The position numbers were made by a program, and so were the translations under genes. Source: Firmicutes bacterium UBA3553 (GTDB lineage: Bacteria > Bacillota > Clostridia > Tissierellales > Sedimentibacteraceae). Taken from it: a stretch of 64,000 bases of DNA. Positions 24,911-32,154 of this stretch are shown here, in pieces. Positions within the stretch are counted from its first letter, which is position 1. The number at the start of each line of letters is the position of its first letter. The DNA is taken from NCBI GenBank assembly GCA_002381185.1, contig DFOA01000017.1:62001-126000 (forward strand), written 5' to 3'. The notes under the pieces were generated by a model. The model had not been told where the DNA came from, searched no databases, and was given only the letters and a program-made list of their open reading frames with translations.

Positions 24911-26914
24911 ATGAAAAAATTAAACATCAGGGGTATCAAGACAAAACTAGTTATTAGTTTTACTATCCTGATTTTAGCATCATCAATTACTTTAGGGGTT
25001 ATTTCAATACAAAGGGCCAGCGACATTATAACAAAAGAAGCAGAAGTATCACTCGGGCTATTGGCTAAAGATGCTTCAAAGCTAACTGAAAGCAGAGTAG
25101 AAACACAGCAAAGAACACTTGATATGATTGCACTGATTCCAGATATTGATTCAATGGAATGGGAACTGCAAAAACCAATATTAGAAAAACAATTAGAAAA
25201 AACAAACTTTATTGATATTGCCGTAGTTTATCCTGATGGCAGCGCTTATTATACAAGCGGTTCGGTAAGCCAGTTGGGGGACAGAGATTATGTAAAAAAG
25301 GCATTGGCAGGGGAGCCTAATGTATCAGATTTAATTTTAAGCAGAGTGACTAATGAAATAGTACTAATGTATGCTACACCTATTGAGAAAAATGGAAAGA
25401 TTGTAGGTGCATTAATTGGACGCAGAGACGGCAACGCTTTGAGCATGATAACTGATGATGCGGGATTCGGAAACAGCGGATATGGTTATATAATAAACAG
25501 CAGCGGAATTGTTGTCGCTCACCCGGACAGAGAAAAAGTAATAAACCAGTTTAATCCTATTGAGGAGTCAAAGAATAATGAAAGCTTAAAATCATCAGCA
25601 GATTTATTTGAAAAAATATTGGTGGAAAAAACGGGAGTGAGTGATTATTCTTTTGAAGGCAATAATTTATATGCAGGCTATGCGCCAATAGAAGGCAGTG
25701 AGTGGATATTCATTATAACGGCTAACCAAGATGAAGTTTTATCATCAATTCCGGAATTAGAGAATTCTATAATGAATGTTCTTTTAATTGTGCTTGCAAT
25801 TAGCATTGTGATTGCGTATATAATTGGAAGTTCAATTACAAAACCTATTATACTGGCAGTGCAGCATTCTAAAAAAATAGCGAGTCTTGATTTAACAGAA
25901 GATGTACCTGGTAAGTTTCTTAAGAGGAAAGACGAAATTGGTGATTTGGCACAAGCTCTGCAAATAATTATGGATAGTCTTAAAGATACTATTAAAGAAA
26001 TCATCAATACCTCATCACAGGTTCTTGCTGCTTCAGAGGAGATGTCTGCAGCGTCACAGCAATCAGCAGCTGCTGCAACAGAAATATCGCAAACAATTGA
26101 AGAAATAGCGAAAGGGGCTTTGGACCAGGCAGAAAGTACACAAGAAGGCTCCCTCAATGCAAATGAGTTGGGGAGAACTATTGAAGAAGATCAGCTATAT
26201 ATGAAGAATTTAAATATTCAATCAGAAAAAGTAACAAAAGTTGTTCAAGAGGGATTAGTTGAAATTGAAAACTTATATAAAATAACTGAAGAAAGCAATC
26301 AAGCAACAAATGAAGTAAAGAATGTCATAGTGCTTACAAATGATAGTTCGTTAAAGATCGGACAAGCAAGCAGTGTTATTTCATCTATAGCACAACAAAC
26401 GAATCTATTGGCATTAAATGCTGCAATTGAAGCAGCAAGAGCCGGAGGTGCAGGAAAGGGATTTGCGGTAGTTGCAGAAGAAATCAAAACCCTGGCACTT
26501 CAGTCATCTGCTTCTACAAAAGAAATTGATGAAATAGTAAACGAGTTACAATTAAATTCTCAAAGCGCTGTTAAAACAATGGAAAGAGTATCGGTTATAG
26601 CAGACGAGCAGACAAAAAGTGTAATAAGAAGTAAAGACAAATACCAACTAATAGATGCATCCATGAAAGAAACAGGGGATACCGTAAATCAGCTAAACAT
26701 AGCAGGAGAACAAATGGATAAAATGAAGGATCAAATATTATTCAGCATGGAAAGTCTTTCTGCAATCGCTGAAGAAAACTCCGCTGCTACTCAAGAGGCA
26801 ACGGCATCAATAGAAGAACAGGCTGCTTCTGCAGAGGAAATCTCTGCTACAAGTGAAGGGCTAGCTGACTTGGCACAAAACTTACAGACACTGATTTTAA
26901 AATTTAAGATTTAA
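24911..26914 (+). CDS. Methyl-accepting chemotaxis protein (dCache-type)
   Basis: A 667-residue membrane chemoreceptor. It has a first membrane helix at about 11-31, an outside double-Cache ligand domain (about 40-275; DIAVVYPDGSAYYTSG, DRDYVKKALAGEP, SGIVVAHPDREKVI), a second helix at about 284-306, HAMP, and a cytoplasmic signalling hairpin with IAQQTNLLALNAAIEAARAG then GAGKGFAVVAEEIKTLA. Gln/Glu pairs suited to methylation flank the tip. The ATG follows GGAGGATATTTA. The ligand is likely a small molecule such as an amino acid, by family. Confidence 0.95.
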   Translation: MKKLNIRGIKTKLVISFTILILASSITLGVISIQRASDIITKEAEVSLGLLAKDASKLTESRVETQQRTLDMIALIPDIDSMEWELQKPILEKQLEKTNFIDIAVVYPDGSAYYTSGSVSQLGDRDYVKKALAGEPNVSDLILSRVTNEIVLMYATPIEKNGKIVGALIGRRDGNALSMITDDAGFGNSGYGYIINSSGIVVAHPDREKVINQFNPIEESKNNESLKSSADLFEKILVEKTGVSDYSFEGNNLYAGYAPIEGSEWIFIITANQDEVLSSIPELENSIMNVLLIVLAISIVIAYIIGSSITKPIILAVQHSKKIASLDLTEDVPGKFLKRKDEIGDLAQALQIIMDSLKDTIKEIINTSSQVLAASEEMSAASQQSAAAATEISQTIEEIAKGALDQAESTQEGSLNANELGRTIEEDQLYMKNLNIQSEKVTKVVQEGLVEIENLYKITEESNQATNEVKNVIVLTNDSSLKIGQASSVISSIAQQTNLLALNAAIEAARAGGAGKGFAVVAEEIKTLALQSSASTKEIDEIVNELQLNSQSAVKTMERVSVIADEQTKSVIRSKDKYQLIDASMKETGDTVNQLNIAGEQMDKMKDQILFSMESLSAIAEENSAATQEATASIEEQAASAEEISATSEGLADLAQNLQTLILKFKI

Positions 26915-26962
26915 TCAAATTCTGTAAAGAGTTAAAAATTAGGGCCTGATTCAAAGATTGTA

Positions 26963-27000
26963 AACCTCTAAACTGATGTAAGATACTCAGTTTGGAGGTT
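26963..27000 (+). terminator. Stem-loop after chemoreceptor gene
   Basis: AACCTC and AAACTGA on the left pair with TCAGTTT and GAGGTT on the right, with one bulged base per arm, ending 34 bp before the convergent HD gene stop. No T-run follows. Confidence 0.5.
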
Positions 27001-27033
27001 AGCCATTATTTATATAATAAAATAACTTTTATG

Positions 27034-27525
27034 TTACGCTAAAACAAAACGGTCGTAAGCAATTCTTCTTCCAGTACTTGTTTTAAAATTCTGATCAATA
27101 CATTTTTTTATTTCCTGCTGCTGTTTATGGATATCCATAACTGTTAAATTTTCTAATAAATCCGCTTCCCATTGTATTTGAAAATCAATTTTATCAATTT
27201 TAGAAGGTGTGTGGTGATTACCTATTATAAAGCATATCCTATCAATATCTTTATCATATCCTACCTTTTGCAATATCTCTCGAGCTACGGCAGGCCCTTC
27301 TATTTCCTGGTAAGCTCCATCTATTGAACCGTACTTTTTTTGTGCTTCAACAGCACCAATATCATGTAGTATGGCCACAATTGTAATCAGTTCTTTTTCT
27401 TCTTTAATATTTTCACCTTTCATTATATCTTCTGCATTTTGCAATACCTTAAGAGTGTGCTCAATTCCAAAAGGAATTTCCTTAAAAATTTCTTTCATTT
27501 CTTCAATAATTTTTTCTTTAAACAT
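27034..27525 (-). CDS. HD-domain phosphohydrolase
   Basis: A 163-residue metal-dependent phosphohydrolase. His of IPFGIEHTLKVL, HD of AILHDIGAVEA and GNHHTP supply the expected metal-binding set. The start at 27525 has GGAGG 6 nt before it; the longer frame from 27606 has none. No nucleotide substrate can be told from sequence. Confidence 0.82.
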   Translation of the reverse strand: MFKEKIIEEMKEIFKEIPFGIEHTLKVLQNAEDIMKGENIKEEKELITIVAILHDIGAVEAQKKYGSIDGAYQEIEGPAVAREILQKVGYDKDIDRICFIIGNHHTPSKIDKIDFQIQWEADLLENLTVMDIHKQQQEIKKCIDQNFKTSTGRRIAYDRFVLA

Positions 27526-27908
27526 AGATTTCCTCCGTAATTCTGGTGAACAGTGTTTTAATGTATTAAATTGATTATATAATAATAAAATATAAATTTG
27601 TACCAAGAATTATTAATAATTTGAAACAAGATATAAATTCTTATAGTTTTCCTCCGTTTCGTATCTAATAAATTGGTAGAAAGTTACATGCAATTATGCT
27701 ATGATATATAGTACAAAGAAAAAGTTATGGTCAGATGGTAAAAATGAGGATAGTAATAATTGACTCAAAGAAACAGCTTTGTTTAAAGAAATTATAAAAC
27801 TTTCATCTGGCTATTGCTTAAGAGAATTGAAAATACATGTAAATTTATTTTGCAAGTCTCAAGGCAAACGTATGCAGTTAGATATCAAACATTTATTATG
27901 GGGGAAAT
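27526..27908. other. Intergenic region between divergent HD and VanW genes
   Basis: About 380 bp of AT-rich DNA. A TATAAT on the minus strand near 27575-27580 may serve the HD gene, and TATGATATA near 27698 may serve the VanW gene, but neither has a good -35. No reading frame with a ribosome binding site, repeat or RNA motif was found. Confidence 0.5.
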
Positions 27909-28757
27909 ATGCATAACAAACGGAAACTGTTTTGTGAGATATCACCTTTAACTTATAAAATATCAGTAATGAGATGTCAAACAATGCGACATATAAAGAA
28001 TTTATTTACCAGAAACATTGCAACTGTTAAAACCGATAATTTATTGCCCTGTGTAATATATAAGCAAAGCTCGCTTATAAGAAGAAAATTGGGGAATGTA
28101 GACCTGATTCTTCAAAACAATAAGGCTGTAAATCTGAGCTTGGCTGCCCCAAAGATATCTGGGATCATTATAAAACCGGGTGAGATATTTTCCTTTTGGA
28201 AGCTTGTAGGACCCTGTTCGGTTAAAAAAGGTTACAAGGAAGGCCTTATGATAAGCAGCGGTGAAACAACAAAGGGTATTGGGGGAGGAATGTGTCAGTT
28301 TACTAATTTAATTCATTGGATGGTACTGCATACACCCATGGAGATTATTGAACATCATCACCATGACGGTATGGACTTGTTTCCCGACTATGGAAGGCAA
28401 GTTCCTTTTGGAACAGGTACCTCTATAGTCTATAATTACCTTGATTACCGGTTCAAGAATACAACAGATATGACATTTCAACTGATAACATATACAACGA
28501 AAGATTATTTAAACGGGGAAATACGAGCTGATAAGCTTTTTGACTGCAAATATCATATAAAGGCTGAGGATGAGTTTTTTTCCAGAGAGAATAATCAGGT
28601 CTACAGAAATGGAAAGATATTCAGACATTGTATTGATTTAAAAACCGGAAGTTTAATATCCAGGGAACTTATAAAAACCAATCATGCAAAGGTAATGTAT
28701 GATGTGAGCAATATAAGGATAATCGACGGTGAAAAATCAGAAGCAGCCAACATTTGA
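27909..28757 (+). CDS. VanW family protein
   Basis: A 282-residue protein with the VanW domain: KISGIIIKPGEIFSFWKLVG, GYKEGLMISSGETTKGIGGG, MCQFTNLIHWMVLHTPMEII and a conserved HHHHDGMDLFPDYGRQVPFG segment. VanW occurs in vanB/vanG glycopeptide-resistance clusters and, more often, alone in clostridial genomes; its biochemical role is not known. No van regulatory or ligase genes are next to it. The start follows GGGGGAAAT; spacing is short. No signal peptide is evident. Confidence 0.85.
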   Translation: MHNKRKLFCEISPLTYKISVMRCQTMRHIKNLFTRNIATVKTDNLLPCVIYKQSSLIRRKLGNVDLILQNNKAVNLSLAAPKISGIIIKPGEIFSFWKLVGPCSVKKGYKEGLMISSGETTKGIGGGMCQFTNLIHWMVLHTPMEIIEHHHHDGMDLFPDYGRQVPFGTGTSIVYNYLDYRFKNTTDMTFQLITYTTKDYLNGEIRADKLFDCKYHIKAEDEFFSRENNQVYRNGKIFRHCIDLKTGSLISRELIKTNHAKVMYDVSNIRIIDGEKSEAANI

Positions 28758-28873
28758 GACGTAAATGGAATGTTGGCAGTATTGCATGCAGGATGAAAAA
28801 GCAGTATATTTAAGATGAAGATTAATATGAATATAAAATTCAATAATAAAAATATATGATTCGGAGGAACGAA

Positions 28874-29422
28874 ATGAAAGTACTAGTATTGACAGGCAGC
28901 CCCCATTTACATGGAACTACGGCGTTTTTAGCCGATGAATTTTGCATTGGTGCTAAAGAAGCCGATAATGAAATAATTCGTTTTGACACATCAAAATTAA
29001 ATATTCATCCGTGTACAGGCTGTAACTATTGCCGGAAAAATGACAGAAAGTGTGTATTTGATGATGAGATGTCACAAATTTATCCGCATCTGTTGACAGC
29101 GGAAGCAGTGGTTTTGGTAACACCGCTTTATTATTTCGGAATGACTGCACAATTAAAGAGTGCAATTGATCGGTTTTATTCTGTCAATGAATTACTGAGG
29201 GAGAAACCAAAAAAACTTTTTTTGATTGCTGCAGGAGCTGACGGAGACAGTTGGGTAATGGATGCTCTGGAATCTCATTATAAGTCAATATGTCGATACC
29301 TTCGCTGGCAGGAGGGCGGAACGGTGCTGGCCTTTGGAGCAGCTACCAGAAAAGATGCTGAAAACAGCGAATATAAAACAATGGCAAGAGCTTTGGGAAA
29401 AGAATTGCAGCAAGAATTATAA
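28874..29422 (+). CDS. NADPH-dependent FMN reductase / flavodoxin-like protein
   Basis: A 182-residue flavodoxin-fold protein: VLVLTGSPHLHGTTAFLADE (FMN phosphate loop), CTGCNYCRKNDRKC cysteine cluster and VLVTPLYYFGMTAQLKSAID. This fits iron-sulfur or plain flavoproteins of the multimeric NADPH-FMN reductase family. The start at 28874 follows GGAGG at 6 nt. A LUD-domain gene follows after 23 bp and is likely cotranscribed. Confidence 0.88.
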   Translation: MKVLVLTGSPHLHGTTAFLADEFCIGAKEADNEIIRFDTSKLNIHPCTGCNYCRKNDRKCVFDDEMSQIYPHLLTAEAVVLVTPLYYFGMTAQLKSAIDRFYSVNELLREKPKKLFLIAAGADGDSWVMDALESHYKSICRYLRWQEGGTVLAFGAATRKDAENSEYKTMARALGKELQQEL

Positions 29423-29445
29423 TTTATTCCTGAGAGGAATTGAGT

Positions 29446-30063
29446 ATGAATAAAGATACTTTTTATAAGCTAAAGGAAAATTTCAAAAATAGAAATATCG
29501 ATGCAGAGTATTTTGAAACTTTAGAGGATATTAAATTATACATATTAAGCCTTGTACCGCCGAATTGCAAGGTTGGAATTGGTCATTCCGCAACTCTTCA
29601 GGAAATGAATATTACCAACCTGCTGATAGAAAGAGGAAATACGGTATATGATAAAGAGCTTGCAGAAAGTAAAGAGGAAGCTAAAGTAATTAAAAAGAAG
29701 GCTCTTCTCACAGATTGGTATATTACAGGTTCAAATGCTGTAACAGTTGATGGGCGTATTATTAATGTTGACCATAGCGGCAACAGAGTAGCGGCAATTA
29801 CTTTTGGACCTGACAATGTAATTATTGTTGCAGGAATAAACAAAGTAGCAGATACGGTGGAAGAAGGTATCAAAAGAGTTAAGAATATAGCATGCCCTTT
29901 AAATGCAAAATGTGCAGGATACAACCCGCCGTGTGTGGAATTAAATAAATGTGTTGACTGTGTATCAGATGAAAGAGTGTGCAATGTGTTATCTATAATA
30001 GAAGGCCAATCTGATAGAAACAGAATTAAGCTGTGTATAGTTAATGAAGAATATGGACTTTAA
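29446..30063 (+). CDS. LUD-domain (LutC/YkgG-like) protein
   Basis: A 205-residue protein of the LUD family, typified by lactate-utilisation LutB/LutC parts. KVGIGHSATLQEMNI, DWYITGSNAVTVDGRIINVD, HSGNRVAAITFGPDNVIIVA and GINKVADTVEEGIKRVKNIA match family blocks. C-terminal cysteines (CAGYNPPC, CVDC, CNVL) could hold metal. No lutA/lutB lies alongside, so a lactate role is doubtful. AGAGGA lies 7 nt before the start. Confidence 0.82.
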   Translation: MNKDTFYKLKENFKNRNIDAEYFETLEDIKLYILSLVPPNCKVGIGHSATLQEMNITNLLIERGNTVYDKELAESKEEAKVIKKKALLTDWYITGSNAVTVDGRIINVDHSGNRVAAITFGPDNVIIVAGINKVADTVEEGIKRVKNIACPLNAKCAGYNPPCVELNKCVDCVSDERVCNVLSIIEGQSDRNRIKLCIVNEEYGL

Positions 30064-30072
30064 CATTATTAA

Positions 30073-30168
30073 TTCAATTTTAGAGCTGGAAGAAAATTTA
30101 ATATAGAAAACGACAGGTTAATAGAATTTGCTGATTTTATGTTAAAAGAAATAAAGCTTTTACAATAG
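30073..30168 (+). pseudogene. Short C-terminal coding remnant
   Basis: Thirty-one open codons follow a stop at 30070-30072 and read FNFRAGRKFNIENDRLIEFA then DFMLKEIKLLQ to a TAG. It has no start or ribosome binding site yet looks like the helical end of a real protein. The source family is not recognised. Confidence 0.35.
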
Positions 30169-30215
30169 GTAAAGAAAGGTGAGGAGAAAATACTTAAAAG
30201 GAGAAACTTTTTAAA

Positions 30216-30707
30216 ATGATTTCAAAAGAAAAACTGATAAAGGTACTTATAAATGGCAGATATGAATGTTATGTCAAAAAAAGCCCTTTGTATAATCCAT
30301 ATGCAAAATCTGACATATATGATTGGAGTTTTAAACTTGAGACAGATGATTTGATATTTACAGATGCATATAGAGGCTTTAATCCATACAGCGGTGTGGA
30401 ATATGTTTATGAAAAAGATAGTAGTATTCCTATTTGGTCTTGTGATTATGTGGGATATGTAAATCAGAATACTGATATTTCAGCAGAAGAAATTTACAGA
30501 TTTCTAAAGGAAGCAAGAGGAAAGCACATAATGAATTGTGAAGATAATTTATTTTCAAATTATAAGTATGAAAATAATAAGCTTAAGTATGAAACGTTTT
30601 TTCAAGGCGATATATATGCATTATTTCAAAAAGAAAGTTTTTATTATGGAGATTTATTGGTAGCTCAGCAAATAGCAGCAGGCAGATTAAAACAATTTTA
30701 TGAATAA
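30216..30707 (+). CDS. DUF5680-like protein
   Basis: A 163-residue cytoplasmic protein. FTDAYRGFNPYSGVEYVYEK and IWSCDYVGYV match the pattern of DUF5680, a domain often fused to or near XRE regulators; it is free-standing here. AAAGGAG lies about 11 nt upstream of the ATG. Function unknown. Confidence 0.65.
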   Translation: MISKEKLIKVLINGRYECYVKKSPLYNPYAKSDIYDWSFKLETDDLIFTDAYRGFNPYSGVEYVYEKDSSIPIWSCDYVGYVNQNTDISAEEIYRFLKEARGKHIMNCEDNLFSNYKYENNKLKYETFFQGDIYALFQKESFYYGDLLVAQQIAAGRLKQFYE

Positions 30708-30746
30708 TCTTTTTATTAAGAAATCTTAAGAAGGGGGTATGGAGAT

Positions 30747-31187
30747 ATGGCAGTTGATGCAGTAAAGTTGAATGAATATTTAAGAAAGTGGCAAAAAGTT
30801 TTGAGGCTTCAGGATTGGGACATACTATACAGAATAATAGATGTTGAATGGAGAAAATCCGGCGATATAAAAATTGATGCAGACAATAAAATGGCTATGG
30901 TTTTGATTAATAATAATGCGGTTGTAAGTAACCTTGAGGAAATTATAATACATGAATTACTTCATTTAAAGCTGTGGGGGCTGGATCAAATGATTGAAGG
31001 TTATGTAAATATGGTATTCGGCTTGGACAGTAATGATTGCAAAAGGGACTTTGCAATGGACGTGTTTTTCAAAGAACTTGAAAGTACGGTGGAAGATTTA
31101 ACAAAAGGCTATTTAGAATCTAGCGGTGGAGATAAACCTTGTACAAGAAGACTTGAAAAAATGATAAAAGAAGAAATTGAGAAATAA
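30747..31187 (+). CDS. Small putative zinc metallopeptidase-like protein
   Basis: A 146-residue protein whose IIIHELLHLKLWGLDQMIEG holds an HExxH motif (HELLH), the usual zinc and catalytic site of metallopeptidases. No signal peptide is present, so it is intracellular, and no third zinc ligand is certain. AAGGGGGTATGG precedes the start. Similar small HExxH proteins are common uncharacterised genes of clostridia. Confidence 0.6.
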   Translation: MAVDAVKLNEYLRKWQKVLRLQDWDILYRIIDVEWRKSGDIKIDADNKMAMVLINNNAVVSNLEEIIIHELLHLKLWGLDQMIEGYVNMVFGLDSNDCKRDFAMDVFFKELESTVEDLTKGYLESSGGDKPCTRRLEKMIKEEIEK

Positions 31188-31246
31188 GTGGTGGTACGTG
31201 TTATTCCAGAAATAAAAATAAAAGATAATGAGGAAGGTAAAAAGAT

Positions 31247-31810
31247 ATGAGACGAAAAGATAGAGAAATGAGCAGGGAATTTGGAATTGAAGTCATAGAC
31301 AGGGCAGATTACGGTGTAGTTTCTATGATTGATGAAAATAATGAACCTTATGGAATCCCTCTTTCCATAGTCAGAGATGAAAATAGTTTATATTTTCATT
31401 CAGCATTAGATGGTAAAAAAGTAAAAATATTTGAGAAAAGCTCTGTTGTAAGTGTAGTTTTTGTAGGACAAGTTAACGTTCCTGATATTTTTTCTAAAGA
31501 AGAATTAACTGAAATGGAAAATGATAAGTCCAAGGTAGGAGAACTTATCAGTAAGGTTTTTACAACGGAATATGAATCAGCTGTTGCAAAAGGAAAAATA
31601 AAATTAGTGGAGGATGAAGAAGAAAAATTAAAAGCTATAAAACTTATATGCCAAAAATACACTCCGACAAAAATGGGCTGCTTTAATTTGGCAATTGAAT
31701 CAGGATTACAAATGTTTAACATATATAAAATTGAAATAGACGAAATTAAAGCCAAAAGAAAAAAGTATGATATAAATGGTGAAGAAATGAAATGGGGAAG
31801 AATGGAGTAA
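31247..31810 (+). CDS. Pyridoxamine 5'-phosphate oxidase family (NimA-like) flavoprotein
   Basis: A 187-residue split-barrel FMN protein. MRRKDREM at the start, DYGVVSMIDENNEPYGIPLS and LYFHSALDGKKVKIFEKSSV are typical of the PPOX branch that includes NimA nitroimidazole reductases. AGGAAGG precedes the ATG by 8 nt. Actual substrate is uncertain; it is not a true PdxH. Confidence 0.85.
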   Translation: MRRKDREMSREFGIEVIDRADYGVVSMIDENNEPYGIPLSIVRDENSLYFHSALDGKKVKIFEKSSVVSVVFVGQVNVPDIFSKEELTEMENDKSKVGELISKVFTTEYESAVAKGKIKLVEDEEEKLKAIKLICQKYTPTKMGCFNLAIESGLQMFNIYKIEIDEIKAKRKKYDINGEEMKWGRME

Positions 31811-31941
31811 ATTTATTCTGGGGAAGCATCTGGTGAAAGATTCGTCCCCAAAATTATAATATTTGTGAAATGTATCAGTAATATTAGGAAGCAGTAAAAT
31901 TGGTTTTTTAATATAGAATGTTAAATAATTGATAAAGTCAG

Positions 31942-31976
31942 GAATGGATTTTTGAAAAATGTCCATTCTTTTTTTA
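31942..31976 (+). terminator. Rho-independent terminator
   Basis: GAATGGA (31942-31948) pairs with TCCATTC (31962-31968), followed by seven T residues. It separates the PPOX gene from the hpd operon. Confidence 0.85.
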
Positions 31977-32081
31977 TTATTTCTATTGAAATTATAATAA
32001 AATTCTACATTTACTAAATAATTATAAAACTGCTATATGATAACGTTTAAACATTAATAAATAAATCACAAAATTTTTAAA

Positions 32082-32098
32082 AGTGTGCACTTTACACT
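32082..32098. promoter_or_regulatory. Inverted repeat in the hpd leader, possible Crp-family site
   Basis: AGTGT (32082-32086) and ACACT (32094-32098) form an inverted repeat 7 bp apart; a second overlapping symmetry AAAGTG-TG-CACTTT uses the same bases. It lies 57 bp before hpdB in a 178-bp region without a consensus promoter. A site for one of the downstream Crp-like regulators is possible but untested. Confidence 0.35.
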
Positions 32099-32154
32099 AC
32101 CGTATTCTATTCAAAAAGTACTATCCTTTAATCAATGATAAGGAGGTATTTTTT

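Noticed and set aside
111..28757. A vanG-type vancomycin resistance operon
   Set aside because: The VanG-like ligase and VanW are 27 kb apart and no vanXY, vanT, vanR or vanS is present.
32083..32154. Longer N-terminus for hpdB
   Set aside because: AAGGAGG lies just before the ATG at 32155 and known HPAD residue numbers fit only that start.
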